This document shows positions 26,258 through 36,106 of a stretch of DNA of 64,000 nucleotides, one piece after another (position 1 is the first letter of the stretch; every line of letters starts with the position of its first letter). Below the pieces are notes generated by a model that was not told the origin of the DNA, ran no database searches, and saw only the letters and a program-made list of their open reading frames with translations. Where the stretch lies: positions 1-64,000 of the forward strand of contig JAKEEM010000008.1 in the NCBI GenBank assembly GCA_022616535.1, read 5' to 3'. Both the position numbers and the translations under genes were made by a program. Source of the DNA: Chlorobiota bacterium. GTDB lineage: Bacteria > Bacteroidota > Ignavibacteria > Tepidaquicellales > OLB5.

Positions 26258-29200
26258 ATGAAAAAATATATTACAATAACATTTATACTTGTAATTTCGC
26301 TGATGATGTTTGCATTTAAAGATAAGGACCGGAGCCCAAATGAAAGGGATAACATTACACCGCCTTATCAGCTCGCCATAACAAATGCCACTCTTGATGC
26401 TAATACTATTGACACTTGGTTTAGAACTAACGGTTCGTTTAACTATAACCCTGTAAATACTAATTTGCCTGGTTTTGAATGGCCAAAAGAGTCGGGTTTA
26501 TTTGCAAGGTTTGCTTCCGGTCTGTGGTTGGGGGCAAAAGTCGGGAATGATACACTTGTTGTTATAACAGAGTATGCATTTGAATTTTTGAACGGCTATA
26601 CGGATAATAATGGGCAGCCTCAGGGCAAAGACAACCCTGCTTACAGGATTTATAAGTTAATCAAGGGTGTAAACAATGAAGACCGCCAGCAGTGGCCGAA
26701 TGCTCTGCTTGGAAATTCCGACCAGGGTGCGCCTGTATATTTTGATTCTGCTTCCAATTCGTGGAAGCCGCTTGATTTAGGTGACCAAACGGTATTTTGC
26801 AGATATACAGACAGCTATCCTGTATCTCACACCGTCCAAAACGGTTCTACAGTGCCGTTGAAGGCAGATATAATCAATACGAATTTTGCATTTGATGTAA
26901 ATGGCCCGCTTGGACAAATTGCATTCAGTGAATTTAAAATTATAAACAGAAGCAATAACGTATGGACTGATGTTTACCTAACTGCGTGGAGTGACGATGA
27001 TTTGGGGTATGCTCTTGATGATAAGGTCGGAGTTGATACATCGGCAGGCTTAGGCTATACTTATAACGGAGACAATGATGACCCGGATTATGGTCCGAAG
27101 CCCCCGGCTGTTGGATTTGATTTTTTCAGAGGGGCTGCTTTATTTACTGGACTTCAGCAAGACATCGACACTTTATGCAGGGGAACTGAAAAGCAGATAC
27201 GTGTTGGCTACAGACAGCTTGGAATGAATGTTTTTAACTGGTTTTCAAACACTATTCACCCGGTAAATGGCAACCCCTCTACATTCAGGGAATCATACAG
27301 GTATATGTCCGGCTGGAGAAGGGATGGTTCTCCGACGATTAATCCAGTTACAAATCAACAAACAACATTCATGTTTTCCGGTGACCCTGTCGAAAATACT
27401 GGTTGGATTCAGTCTGGTATAGATGACCAGAGATTTATGCAGTCGACGGGACCTTTTGTTATGAATCCGGGGGATACCCAAATAGTTGTTATTGCACAAA
27501 TTATAGCGAGAGGTTCGAGCAATATAAACAGTGTTAAAACTCTAAAGATTTATGATGGAGTGGCCCAGAAGATTTATAATAACTGCTTCCAGGTTCCTGC
27601 TTCCACTCCGATTCCAATTGTGAATTACTTTGCTCCGGGAAATGGAAAGATATATTTATCATGGGATGACCGTGCTGAAAGAACACTGATTCGAAATAAT
27701 TTATCAGGTGGTTTTTACAAGTTTCAGGGATATAATATTTATCAGGTAAGAACAGGCACTAACGGAACCGATAAAGCCGATAGGGAGCTTATTGCAACTT
27801 TTGACGTTAAAGATACAATATTTGATATAGAAGATAGTGTAATTGCAGATGAATATGGGGGCTCGTGGATTTATACAGTTGTTCAGCCGGGTTCAGATAA
27901 CGGAATAAGCAGGTATATTGTAATAGACAAGGATAAATTTACGGACCAGTCTTTAATAAACGGAACACCTTACAGTTATACTGTAACAGCATATTCATAT
28001 GATTCTCTTAGCGGACCGTTCAGGTCAGCAACAGCTAGAGTTAATGAAAGTTCTTATGCAGGGGGGTTAATTACTATTATACCCCAGAATCTTGTTCAGG
28101 GCACAGAAGTTTTTTATAATGTTGGTGATACTGTAAATACCAGCAGGCGTGATCTGGGTGCTATTCCTATTGTTATTGAACCTTTAAATATTATTGATGC
28201 TGTGTACAGGACAACTTACAGCCAGGTAAATAATAATTTAGTTTGGACTTTGACGAGAACAATAGGCGGTAGCACATCAACATTGGTGCAAAATAATGCT
28301 GATTTTACAGGCAGCCAGGACACTGCAAAGATTAGGGACGGCTTGATGTTTGTTCACCAAAATGTTGGCGTTGTACATAGAGGAGTGGTCAGGGACCCCG
28401 ATGATCAAATGGGCGATACTAGCAATCTACAGACAAAGTTAAGAGGCTGGCAATATAACCCGCCTCAAAATCAATGGGTACAGGGAGTAGATACCACAGT
28501 TATTAAGACAGCAAAATTGTTTACCAATAGGCAATTTGAAAGCTGGAGCATGGGAATCAGTTTTCCAACGAATACTACTTTTAGAGGAATTAATACCAAA
28601 ATAAGCGCTACAGGGACTCAATTTACTCCAGTGAATGGTATTTTAAATGGAGGACCATTAAGAAAAATAAAATTTGTTTTTGGTAATACTCAAAAAGCAT
28701 ACAGATATGCTTCAGTTGAAGGGAACATTTTGCTTGGAGATACTGGCAGAATTAACAATACGCCATATAAAGATTATGTAGACGTGCCGTTTCAGGTTTT
28801 TGCAATAGACGAACTTGATAGTTCCGGAGGCACACCTCGTCAGCTCAATGTCGCATTTGTTGATGCGGACGATAACGGCTTATGGGACCCGGATACATCT
28901 AAATTAGGTAAATATCAGATTCTTTATGTGTTTGCTTCAACTTATGACCCAAATCCAAATACTGTTTACACATTAAAAAATATAGGGTTTGGAGCACCGG
29001 GTTTTGGAGCAATGGATATTATGTATGCATGGGTTCCGAGAGTCAAGAAGGTTAACGGGGTTCCGTTGACGTATACAGCCGGGGACGAATTAATAATTTA
29101 TCCTTATACAATAACAAGGGCTGAGTTTGTGCCGGGACGTCCTGTGTATTACCAATGGACGACGCGAGGGAGTATTATAGGAAACAGCAGCATCGCCTCA

Positions 29201-29536
29201 AACAGAAGCGATATGGATAAGGTCAAGGTTTTCCCGAATCCATATTACGGGCAGTCTCGACTTGAGATAAATCCTGTTAACAGGTTTGTATATTTCTCTA
29301 ACCTGCCAAAGGAATGTACAATATATATATATTCTTTGAACGGTGTTTTGGTAAGAAAAATTCAAAGGAATTCAACCGATCCTAAAAACTCCCTTGAAAG
29401 ATGGAATCTTAGGAATCAGGATGATATTCCAGTGGCAAGCGGAATGTATATTGCCTTGGTGGATGCGCCGGGTATAGGGACTAAAGTCCTGAAGCTTGCT
29501 ATATTTACACCAGAAGAAAGAATTGATACGTTCTAA
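26258..29536 (+). CDS. Large surface protein with divergent T9SS tail, function unknown
   Basis: A 1092-aa exported protein. The signal peptide is at residues 1-20. The body is beta-rich, with acidic Asn/Asp clusters such as 'YNGDNDDPDYG' (near residue 270) that could bind calcium, and a fibronectin-like region around 455-590. The last ~100 residues contain 'VKVFPNPYYG' and 'ASGMYIALVDAPG', a divergent T9SS sorting tail lacking the common 'KMVLVK' end. No enzyme motif recognised. It sits between a TonB receptor and a PorV-like protein; the order suggests that the three work together at the outer membrane (inference). Confidence 0.75.
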   Translation: MKKYITITFILVISLMMFAFKDKDRSPNERDNITPPYQLAITNATLDANTIDTWFRTNGSFNYNPVNTNLPGFEWPKESGLFARFASGLWLGAKVGNDTLVVITEYAFEFLNGYTDNNGQPQGKDNPAYRIYKLIKGVNNEDRQQWPNALLGNSDQGAPVYFDSASNSWKPLDLGDQTVFCRYTDSYPVSHTVQNGSTVPLKADIINTNFAFDVNGPLGQIAFSEFKIINRSNNVWTDVYLTAWSDDDLGYALDDKVGVDTSAGLGYTYNGDNDDPDYGPKPPAVGFDFFRGAALFTGLQQDIDTLCRGTEKQIRVGYRQLGMNVFNWFSNTIHPVNGNPSTFRESYRYMSGWRRDGSPTINPVTNQQTTFMFSGDPVENTGWIQSGIDDQRFMQSTGPFVMNPGDTQIVVIAQIIARGSSNINSVKTLKIYDGVAQKIYNNCFQVPASTPIPIVNYFAPGNGKIYLSWDDRAERTLIRNNLSGGFYKFQGYNIYQVRTGTNGTDKADRELIATFDVKDTIFDIEDSVIADEYGGSWIYTVVQPGSDNGISRYIVIDKDKFTDQSLINGTPYSYTVTAYSYDSLSGPFRSATARVNESSYAGGLITIIPQNLVQGTEVFYNVGDTVNTSRRDLGAIPIVIEPLNIIDAVYRTTYSQVNNNLVWTLTRTIGGSTSTLVQNNADFTGSQDTAKIRDGLMFVHQNVGVVHRGVVRDPDDQMGDTSNLQTKLRGWQYNPPQNQWVQGVDTTVIKTAKLFTNRQFESWSMGISFPTNTTFRGINTKISATGTQFTPVNGILNGGPLRKIKFVFGNTQKAYRYASVEGNILLGDTGRINNTPYKDYVDVPFQVFAIDELDSSGGTPRQLNVAFVDADDNGLWDPDTSKLGKYQILYVFASTYDPNPNTVYTLKNIGFGAPGFGAMDIMYAWVPRVKKVNGVPLTYTAGDELIIYPYTITRAEFVPGRPVYYQWTTRGSIIGNSSIASNRSDMDKVKVFPNPYYGQSRLEINPVNRFVYFSNLPKECTIYIYSLNGVLVRKIQRNSTDPKNSLERWNLRNQDDIPVASGMYIALVDAPGIGTKVLKLAIFTPEERIDTF

Positions 29537-29556
29537 TTTGAATTAACTTTAATCAG

Positions 29557-29586
29557 CAGCCTGCACTAAAAAGTTTGTGCAGGCTG
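29557..29586 (+). terminator. Hairpin after the surface protein gene (possible terminator)
   Basis: A perfect 10-bp stem CAGCCTGCAC/GTGCAGGCTG with a 10-base loop. It lacks a T-run, so it may stabilise RNA or attenuate instead of terminating transcription. Confidence 0.55.
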
Positions 29587-29612
29587 CAATAAAAAATTAA
29601 AAGGGTATTAAT

Positions 29613-30671
29613 ATGAAAAATAATTTTATACACAAACTTTTTATAGTGGCAATAATCTCTGCTTTTTGCATTAACGGTTTTGCCGGTCCGAGGAGTAAGA
29701 GAGGACTATCCGCTGCTCCGGAACTATTGATACCGGTTGGTTCTATTGGAACGTCGTTAAGCGGTTCTAATTTAGCAAATGTAACCGGAGTTGAGGCTAT
29801 TTACTGGAATCCGTCAGGTTTAGCCACGGTAAATTCTAATACAGGTGAAGTCATATTTTCCCATCAAAAATATATTGCAGATATAGATGTTAATTATTTT
29901 GCAGGTGCTTATAAATTGGGCTCTATTGGAAATATTGGTGTTTCCGTAAAGGCATTGGGATTTGGAGATATTGAGGTTACAACGGTCGATGCACCTGAAG
30001 GTACAGGAGAAACTTTCTCGCCGACTTATATTACATTGGGTTTGACTTATGCGAGAGCAATGACAGACAGAATATTATTTGGAACTAACGTAAAGCTGAT
30101 AACTGAAAGGATTACTAATGAAAGTGCTACCGGAGTAGCATTTGATTTCGGACTACAGTATATCGTTGGCAAGTCGGGTTTGAAATTTGGAGTTGCCCTA
30201 AAGAATTTGGGCCCAAGCATGAGGTTTGACGGGCCGGATCTGGAAGGATTCTATCAGCCGGAAGGAACACCCGGCGGCACGAGGAATGAACCCAGGAGAG
30301 TTACTCTTGGGGATTTTGAGCTTCCAACATCACTTTCTCTTGGAATCAGCTATGACCTTGGAGTGGGAAAAAACAATGGGGTAACATTCAATGCCTTATT
30401 TCAAAACAACAGCTACTCCCCGGATGATTACTCTTTAGGACTTGAATACAATTTCAAGAAGATATTTTATTTGAGAGGAGCTTATAATTTTGACCAGGAC
30501 TTCTTTGAATCAACCGAAGCCAGGGATGACAGATTATGGGGACCTACTTTCGGTGCCGGGTTAAGATACACTTTTGGTAATGTGAATGTTTCATTTGATT
30601 ATGCATACAGATATGTGTCGAAGAATGCATTCTCACAGAACCAGTTTTTTACTCTAGGATTAGGCTTTTAA
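29613..30671 (+). CDS. PorV/PorQ family outer-membrane protein
   Basis: A 352-aa FadL-like beta-barrel protein. The signal peptide ends near residue 24 ('GFAGP'). The early motif 'VTGVEAIYWNPSGLA' (residues ~58-72) is the family hallmark, and the C-terminus 'FFTLGLGF' ends in Phe as in outer-membrane barrels. PorV shuttles T9SS cargo to the attachment complex. The several T9SS-tailed neighbours fit that role, though PorQ-like or other roles are possible. Followed by a strong terminator. Confidence 0.85.
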   Translation: MKNNFIHKLFIVAIISAFCINGFAGPRSKRGLSAAPELLIPVGSIGTSLSGSNLANVTGVEAIYWNPSGLATVNSNTGEVIFSHQKYIADIDVNYFAGAYKLGSIGNIGVSVKALGFGDIEVTTVDAPEGTGETFSPTYITLGLTYARAMTDRILFGTNVKLITERITNESATGVAFDFGLQYIVGKSGLKFGVALKNLGPSMRFDGPDLEGFYQPEGTPGGTRNEPRRVTLGDFELPTSLSLGISYDLGVGKNNGVTFNALFQNNSYSPDDYSLGLEYNFKKIFYLRGAYNFDQDFFESTEARDDRLWGPTFGAGLRYTFGNVNVSFDYAYRYVSKNAFSQNQFFTLGLGF

Positions 30672-30688
30672 GCTGAAAATATTCAATG

Positions 30689-30721
30689 AAAAGGACAATC
30701 AAAAAAGATTGTCCTTTTTTT
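30689..30721 (+). terminator. Rho-independent terminator
   Basis: A 12-bp stem (AAAAGGACAATC/GATTGTCCTTTT) with a 6-base loop and T-run ends the PorV-like gene. It overlaps an in-frame ATG at 30686, which is therefore an unlikely start for the next gene. Confidence 0.93.
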
Positions 30722-30730
30722 ATTATTGAA

Positions 30731-32095
30731 ATGAAAGAAATATTAAAATTCTTTTCATACTTATTTCTCGTTATCACTTTTCAACTCAATTGTGAAGAAA
30801 ATTTAAAGTTTGATGTCGATTATTGTTCTTATAAATATGATGAGAGAACACTACTTGAACTTTATTATTCTTTTTATTTATCAGATTTATCTCTCAATAA
30901 ACTTGATAACCAAAACTTTGAGTTAGCAGGCAGGCTTGAAATTGAAATCAACAATGATGATAGTTTGGTTTTAAAAAAAACTTACCGAGTACCCCTGGAA
31001 ATTAAGGACACTATTAACTTTAAGAAAGAACAGAAACTTTTGGGACAGTTGAATTTTTTACTCTCGCCCTCGGTTTATAAGATTATAATTAAAGCGAAAG
31101 ATTACTATGATACATCCAAATTTACTATTAAAGAAAATATCATAGACATTAAAGATTATAAAACAAATGATCTTACTGCTAGCGATTTACAAATTTGTGT
31201 AAATATTCAAAAATCGGGTGATTCTATGAGCCCATTTTATAAAAATGGGCTTGAGATAACTCCTAATCCTTCGAGGTTATTTGGTAATAACGTTCCCGAT
31301 TTATTTTATTATATAGAATTTTATAATTTGGAAAAACTAAATAGTTCGAACTATAAAGTATTTTATCAAATTAGTAAAGAAGAGCAAATAATAAGTTCAT
31401 TTTCGAGAGACTATTCTCTAAATAGAAACTCGAAAGCGGAGTTCGGCAGTCTTGATATCATGAACTTTAATACAGGGAAATACAAGCTGCAGATATCAGT
31501 CGCTGACATATCTAACACGATTAAATATCAGTCAGCTAATTTTTTTTGGGTATATAATATTACAAGCTCCGATTCTCAGAATATTTTTGATGATACTTTT
31601 TCCGGAGAATATTCAGATATGCCTGAAAAATTTGTCAACGATGAAATAGAAAAAATAAAATATTTAATGAATGATGAACTTTCCAGAAAGCTATCAAAAT
31701 TCAGTACTTTAGAAGGGAAAAGAATTTTTTTATACGGATTCTGGAAAATTTTTGATGTTACCCCTAACACGCCTAATAACGAATTTAAAAATGAATATTT
31801 TGCCAGAATAGAATATTCAAATAAATACTTCAAAGAAGATTTTGTCGATGGCTGGAAAACCGATCGGGGTAGAGTTTTTTGTGTTTACGGAAGGCCGGAT
31901 GAAGTCGAAAGGTTTCCGCTTGAAGCAAATACGCGGGCGTACGAAATATGGAAGTACAATTCCCTTGAGGGTGGTGTTGAATTCGTTTTTATGGATATTA
32001 CGTCAGGAAGCGGCATCTACCAGCTTGTTCATTCCACAAAGAAGAATGAACTAAGAGACGATGAATGGAGACGACGGTTAAATATAAGAAGATGA
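30731..32095 (+). CDS. GWxTD domain-containing protein
   Basis: Protein of about 454 aa with a hydrophobic export signal at residues ~5-20. The C-terminal GWxTD domain shows 'DGWKTDRGRVFCVYGRPDEV' near residue 374 and 'YEIWKY' shortly after. These proteins occur in Bacteroidetes-type envelopes, and their role is unknown. Start chosen at ATG 30731: the upstream in-frame ATG at 30686 lies inside the preceding terminator, and the later start gives a clean signal sequence. A terminator follows directly. Confidence 0.85.
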   Translation: MKEILKFFSYLFLVITFQLNCEENLKFDVDYCSYKYDERTLLELYYSFYLSDLSLNKLDNQNFELAGRLEIEINNDDSLVLKKTYRVPLEIKDTINFKKEQKLLGQLNFLLSPSVYKIIIKAKDYYDTSKFTIKENIIDIKDYKTNDLTASDLQICVNIQKSGDSMSPFYKNGLEITPNPSRLFGNNVPDLFYYIEFYNLEKLNSSNYKVFYQISKEEQIISSFSRDYSLNRNSKAEFGSLDIMNFNTGKYKLQISVADISNTIKYQSANFFWVYNITSSDSQNIFDDTFSGEYSDMPEKFVNDEIEKIKYLMNDELSRKLSKFSTLEGKRIFLYGFWKIFDVTPNTPNNEFKNEYFARIEYSNKYFKEDFVDGWKTDRGRVFCVYGRPDEVERFPLEANTRAYEIWKYNSLEGGVEFVFMDITSGSGIYQLVHSTKKNELRDDEWRRRLNIRR

Positions 32096-32125
32096 AACTT
32101 GAACCAGCTTCAAGCTGTTTTTTTT
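32096..32125 (+). terminator. Rho-independent terminator
   Basis: CTTGAA/TTCAAG stem with a short loop, followed by CTG and eight T residues, immediately after the GWxTD stop codon. Confidence 0.75.
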
Positions 32126-32190
32126 ATGTTCATCATTTGGGATTTAAACAATGTAAAATTATTAGGATATTGCATTAAAATTCTTAACAG

Positions 32191-33114
32191 GTGCTGAAAT
32201 ACAAGTATCACATTGTTATTACTTCGTTTATATTGTCAGCTGTTCTATGGCTTTCTTTAAATTTAAATCAGTCTTATGAGATAGAAAGACTATTGCCAAT
32301 CCGCTTTAATGTAAACAAACCATTTGCTGTGGCTGGGAATATTCCTTTAAACTTAGATGTTAAATTCAGGGGGGTTGGGTGGAATTTGATAAGGTTATTT
32401 ACATCTATGAGCCTGGAATTTAATTACAATTATACTGCCCGGAAGAATGAACAATTTATTATATTAACAAATGAATATTTAAACAACAATCTTGGTATTT
32501 CTCAAAATCTGGTTATCACAGGTGTTTACCCTGAAACACTATTTGTTAAAATAGAAAATTACGAGGAAAAATATGTTAAAATACTGCCTAAAGTCACAAT
32601 CTATTGCCGTGAAGGATATCAGGTCGTTTATAAACCTTATGTTGAGCCTGACAGCATAAGAATTGGCGGTGCTGCAGGTATTTTGAAAGATATAAACTTT
32701 CTCTATACTCAAGAAGAGAATTTCAAAAATGTTAATTCAAGTATAGTAAAAAACATTGCTATAACAGACAACTTGTCGAATATTTTATGGCGTTCTCAAA
32801 GCGAAGTTAAGCTGCTTGTAAATGTTGAATTGACAGCTGAAAAGGAGTTTCAGGATGTAGAAATAAGAATTGAAAATTTACCAGGAGACAGAGATGTGCT
32901 GTTAATCCCCCAAAATCTTAATGTTCAGTTAAAAGGCGGGGTTAACCAGCTATCTGCAATTGACAAAAATAAAATAACTGCAAAACTTGATTACTATAAT
33001 ATTTTAAAAGATACCACCGGATCCTTAGTCCCTAATTTTGAGGTTCCGGAGGGCTGTATGGTTACATTTATTAAACCTGATAAGATTCAATACGTAATTA
33101 AAAAGAAATCCTGA
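32191..33114 (+). CDS. YbbR-like domain protein
   Basis: A 307-aa single-pass protein starting with GTG. One membrane helix at about residues 8-24 ('ITSFILSAVLWLSLNL') is followed by a periplasmic beta-rich region. The repeat style ('YVKILPKVTIYCREGYQV', 'PDSIRIGGAAGIL') resembles YbbR domains of Bacteroidetes. YbbR proteins (CdaR) regulate diadenylate cyclase in Firmicutes; no cyclase is in the window, but a PgpH-like c-di-AMP phosphodiesterase candidate lies at 39686. The CPBP gene begins 6 bp downstream. Confidence 0.7.
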   Translation: MLKYKYHIVITSFILSAVLWLSLNLNQSYEIERLLPIRFNVNKPFAVAGNIPLNLDVKFRGVGWNLIRLFTSMSLEFNYNYTARKNEQFIILTNEYLNNNLGISQNLVITGVYPETLFVKIENYEEKYVKILPKVTIYCREGYQVVYKPYVEPDSIRIGGAAGILKDINFLYTQEENFKNVNSSIVKNIAITDNLSNILWRSQSEVKLLVNVELTAEKEFQDVEIRIENLPGDRDVLLIPQNLNVQLKGGVNQLSAIDKNKITAKLDYYNILKDTTGSLVPNFEVPEGCMVTFIKPDKIQYVIKKKS

Positions 33115-33120
33115 CATCAA

Positions 33121-33891
33121 TTGCTCCAAGAAATCAAAAACGAACTTAAATCATTGTTAAATGCAGTAAAGACTTTGAACTTTAAAGAAAGCTTTATTTT
33201 TTTATCATTAGCGCTCATAACGTTTGTGTCGATGTATTATGCCTCTCCAAATTTTTTCAGGAGAACCTTTGATACTGCTGACGATAAGTTTTATTCTACT
33301 CTTTACTGGTTCTCTGCTGATGGGATTTTAATGTTTATAGTTCCAATTATTCTTATACCTTTGGTTTTGCGAGGGAAACTTTCGGATTATGGCTTTAGAG
33401 TTGGAGATTATAAATTTGGATTAAAGTCAGCGTCATTTTTTATTATTCTAATGCTTCCTGTTTTATGGATTGCCTCCGGCTCCGAAAGCTTTTCGAAGGC
33501 GTATCCGCAAGGGGGAACGTTTGTAAGAGAAAATATTGAAGTTCTTTTATATTATGAGTTATTTGTCGGATTTTATATGCTTGCTTGGGAGTTCTTTTGG
33601 AGAGGTTATGTGCTTTTCGGGTTGAAGGAAAAGTTCGGGATATACGCAATTTTTATACAAATGATTCCGTTTTTCATTTTGCACCGAGGCAAGCCAGAGC
33701 TTGAAACATTCGCTTCAATCTTCGCGGGACTTGTCTTAGGAATACAGGCATGGAGGGCAAATTCATTTATTTATTGCTTTATTGTTCACTGGTGCGTTGT
33801 GATTTTTATTGATGTAATATCCGTTTTAAGATATAAATCTGATTCATACGGGATTGGACCGGACGCGTTTTTAAAATTATTTTATAACTAA
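33121..33891 (+). CDS. CPBP-family intramembrane protein (putative protease)
   Basis: A 256-aa membrane protein with about six to seven helices, starting with TTG. The CPBP/Abi motif 1 appears as 'WEFFWRG' near residue 157 (Glu and Arg kept, the first Glu of the usual pair replaced by Trp). Motif 2 is 'FFILHRGKPE' near 179, and a His lies in 'IVHW'. Such proteins are intramembrane proteases related to Rce1; activity here is inferred. It follows the YbbR-like gene in one unit. Confidence 0.78.
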   Translation: MLQEIKNELKSLLNAVKTLNFKESFIFLSLALITFVSMYYASPNFFRRTFDTADDKFYSTLYWFSADGILMFIVPIILIPLVLRGKLSDYGFRVGDYKFGLKSASFFIILMLPVLWIASGSESFSKAYPQGGTFVRENIEVLLYYELFVGFYMLAWEFFWRGYVLFGLKEKFGIYAIFIQMIPFFILHRGKPELETFASIFAGLVLGIQAWRANSFIYCFIVHWCVVIFIDVISVLRYKSDSYGIGPDAFLKLFYN

Positions 33892-33909
33892 TATTTCATA
33901 AAAAATTAT

Positions 33910-34632
33910 ATGAGACTTTGCATTAATATTGACCATGTTGCAACATTAAGACAGGCAAGAAGGGAAGAAGAGCCTGACCCGGTACTTGCTGCTGGTATTT
34001 GTGAACTTGCCGGCGCCGATGGTATAGTCTGCCACTTGCGGGAAGACAGGCGTCATATTATCGATAGGGACGTTCGATTATTGAAAGAAACGGTTAAAAC
34101 AAAGCTCGATTTGGAAATGGCCGCAACAGATGAAATGGTTAAAATAGCATGTGAAATAAAACCATATATGGTAACCCTTGTTCCCGAAAAAAGGCAAGAG
34201 CTGACCACTGAGGGGGGCTTGGATTTGCACGCGATGGAAATGAAAGTTTCATCTGCAATAGACAAGCTTAAAGCTGAAGGAATTAAGGTTAGTGTATTTA
34301 TTGAACCGCAACCCGAAAGCATAGATATGGCTCTCGAAGTCGGGTCTGATATGATTGAAATACACACAGGAAAATACGCATTAATAGAAGTATATGATGA
34401 AAGAATTCTTGAGCTTGATAAGATAAGCCAGACAGCTAAAATTGCAAAAGAGCTTGGGCTTGGTGTGAATGCAGGGCATGGATTAAATTATCTTAACATA
34501 ATAACGATAGCCAATATGCTGGACATAGATGAGGTCAGCATCGGCCATTCAATAATTGCAAGGGCTGTTTTTACAGGGTTACACACTGCTGTTAAGGAGA
34601 TGGTAGAAATTATCAGAAGAGCAAGGCAATAA
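33910..34632 (+). CDS. pdxJ: Pyridoxine 5'-phosphate synthase
   Basis: A 240-aa TIM-barrel enzyme that condenses 1-deoxyxylulose 5-phosphate with 3-amino-2-oxopropyl phosphate to give pyridoxine phosphate. 'NIDHVATLRQARR' at residues 5-17, 'HLREDRRHI' near 42 and 'GHGLNYLN' near 191 (phosphate binding) are diagnostic, together with 'EVSIGHSIIARAV'. Length is normal. Its stop overlaps the sirtuin ATG by one base. Confidence 0.97.
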   Translation: MRLCINIDHVATLRQARREEEPDPVLAAGICELAGADGIVCHLREDRRHIIDRDVRLLKETVKTKLDLEMAATDEMVKIACEIKPYMVTLVPEKRQELTTEGGLDLHAMEMKVSSAIDKLKAEGIKVSVFIEPQPESIDMALEVGSDMIEIHTGKYALIEVYDERILELDKISQTAKIAKELGLGVNAGHGLNYLNIITIANMLDIDEVSIGHSIIARAVFTGLHTAVKEMVEIIRRARQ

Positions 34633-35366
34633 TGGATTTTTCAAATGAGCTTATTGAAAGATTAAAAAAAGCAAGGGTTGTTTCTGCTTTAACCGGTGCG
34701 GGCGTTTCTGCTGAAAGCGGTGTACCGACATTTCGCGACCCGGGAGGAATCTGGGAAAAGTTTCGCCCCGAGCAACTTGCAAATTTTGAAGCTTTTATGT
34801 CTGACCCTGATTTTGTGTGGAGCTGGTATCAGCACAGGAGGGAAATTATGCGCGAAGTCATGCCGAACCCGGGACACTATGCGCTTGTCGAATTTGAAAA
34901 AATATTTAGTGAGTTTAACTTAATCACTCAGAACATAGATAACTTGCACTATCGGGCAGGGAGCAAAAGGGTTACTGAGCTTCATGGGAATATCGAAAGA
35001 AATTACTGCGTTAGCTGCAAAACCTTCTACAATGATATTGATGTTAATGAAAAAAAAGTTTTGCTTTGTAAAAAATGCGGAAGTATAATAAGACCTGATG
35101 TTGTCTGGTTTGGAGAAATATTGCCCCGAAAAGAACTAATATTTGCAGAGGATTGTGCAAAAAATTCAAATGTATTTTTTTCAATCGGAACATCTGCGGA
35201 AGTATATCCTGCTGCGATGCTTCCTACGATGGCAAAACAATCAGGTGCATACGTAGTAGAAATTAACATCAGGCCTACTGTGATGTCTATGGATGTTGAT
35301 GAGGTTTTACAGGGAAAAAGCGGAGAGATTTTAAGTGAGCTCGTCAATAATTTAAAAAAATCATAG
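34632..35366 (+). CDS. cobB: NAD-dependent protein deacylase, sirtuin family
   Basis: A 244-aa SIR2 enzyme that removes acyl groups from lysines using NAD+. 'LTGAGVSAESGVPTFR' (residues 20-35) binds NAD, 'TQNIDNLH' near 99 and 'ELHGN' with the catalytic His near 117 follow. Two Cys pairs ('CVSC', 'CKKC') hold zinc, and 'PDVVWFGE' is the SIR2 signature. The Tyr/Arg pair in 'WYQHRRE' (about residues 64-70) matches the desuccinylase/demalonylase class (SIRT5-like), so acyl preference may be wider than acetyl. It overlaps pdxJ and lptB by one base each. Confidence 0.94.
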   Translation: MDFSNELIERLKKARVVSALTGAGVSAESGVPTFRDPGGIWEKFRPEQLANFEAFMSDPDFVWSWYQHRREIMREVMPNPGHYALVEFEKIFSEFNLITQNIDNLHYRAGSKRVTELHGNIERNYCVSCKTFYNDIDVNEKKVLLCKKCGSIIRPDVVWFGEILPRKELIFAEDCAKNSNVFFSIGTSAEVYPAAMLPTMAKQSGAYVVEINIRPTVMSMDVDEVLQGKSGEILSELVNNLKKS

Positions 35367-36106
35367 TGCCCTCGGTTCTAAAAGCGGAAAATTTAATTAA
35401 AGAATACAGCAAAAGATATGTTGTAGACGGGGTTTCTTTATCTGTAAAACAGGGTGAGATTGTCGGATTGCTTGGGCCAAATGGCGCCGGCAAAACTACG
35501 ACTTTTTATATGATTACGGGAATGATTAAATCAAACTCTGGTGAAATTTACATCGACGGCGAGGATATATCCCAAATGCCGATGTATAAAAGAGCCAGGC
35601 TGGGTATTGGCTATCTTCCGCAGGAAGCGTCTATTTTTAAAAGGATGACTGTTTACCAAAACATATATTCCGTTCTTGAGTTTATGGGCCTTGAACACCA
35701 TGAGCGAGACGATAAAACCCACAAGCTGATGAAAGAATTTGGAATCTCGAATATTTCTGACAGTATGGGTTATGTTTTATCCGGAGGTGAAAGAAGGAGA
35801 ACCGAAATCGCAAGAGCAATTGCTACCGACCCGAAGTTTATTCTGCTTGATGAGCCATTTGCTGGAATCGACCCGATAGCCGTTGAGGAGATTATGAAAA
35901 TGGTAGCAAAACTTAAGGAAAAGGGCATTGGTGTTTTAATAACCGACCACAACGTTCATGAAACTTTGTCGATTGTTGACAGAGGATATATATTGATAGA
36001 AGGCAAGATTTTCAGGCAGGGCTCTTCAGAAGAGCTTGCAAATGATGAGAAAGTTAGAAAATTATATTTAGGAGAAAGCTTCCGTTTAGACAGGTATAAT
36101 GTATGA
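35366..36106 (+). CDS. lptB: LPS export ABC transporter ATP-binding protein LptB
   Basis: A 246-aa ATPase of the LptB2FG complex that lifts lipopolysaccharide from the inner membrane. Walker A 'GPNGAGKTT' is near residue 37, the Q-loop at 'YLPQEASIFKRMTV', the signature 'LSGGERRR' near 138, Walker B 'FILLDEPFAGIDP' and the H-loop 'ITDHN'. The LptB-specific 'PQEASIF' separates it from other ABC ATPases. Starts with GTG overlapping the sirtuin stop. Its stop overlaps the next gene by 4 bp. Confidence 0.95.
   Translation: MPSVLKAENLIKEYSKRYVVDGVSLSVKQGEIVGLLGPNGAGKTTTFYMITGMIKSNSGEIYIDGEDISQMPMYKRARLGIGYLPQEASIFKRMTVYQNIYSVLEFMGLEHHERDDKTHKLMKEFGISNISDSMGYVLSGGERRRTEIARAIATDPKFILLDEPFAGIDPIAVEEIMKMVAKLKEKGIGVLITDHNVHETLSIVDRGYILIEGKIFRQGSSEELANDEKVRKLYLGESFRLDRYNV

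Noticed and set aside
30686-30730. Upstream ATG for the GWxTD gene
   Set aside because: It lies inside the terminator hairpin of the PorV-like gene; the ATG at 30731 gives a proper export signal.
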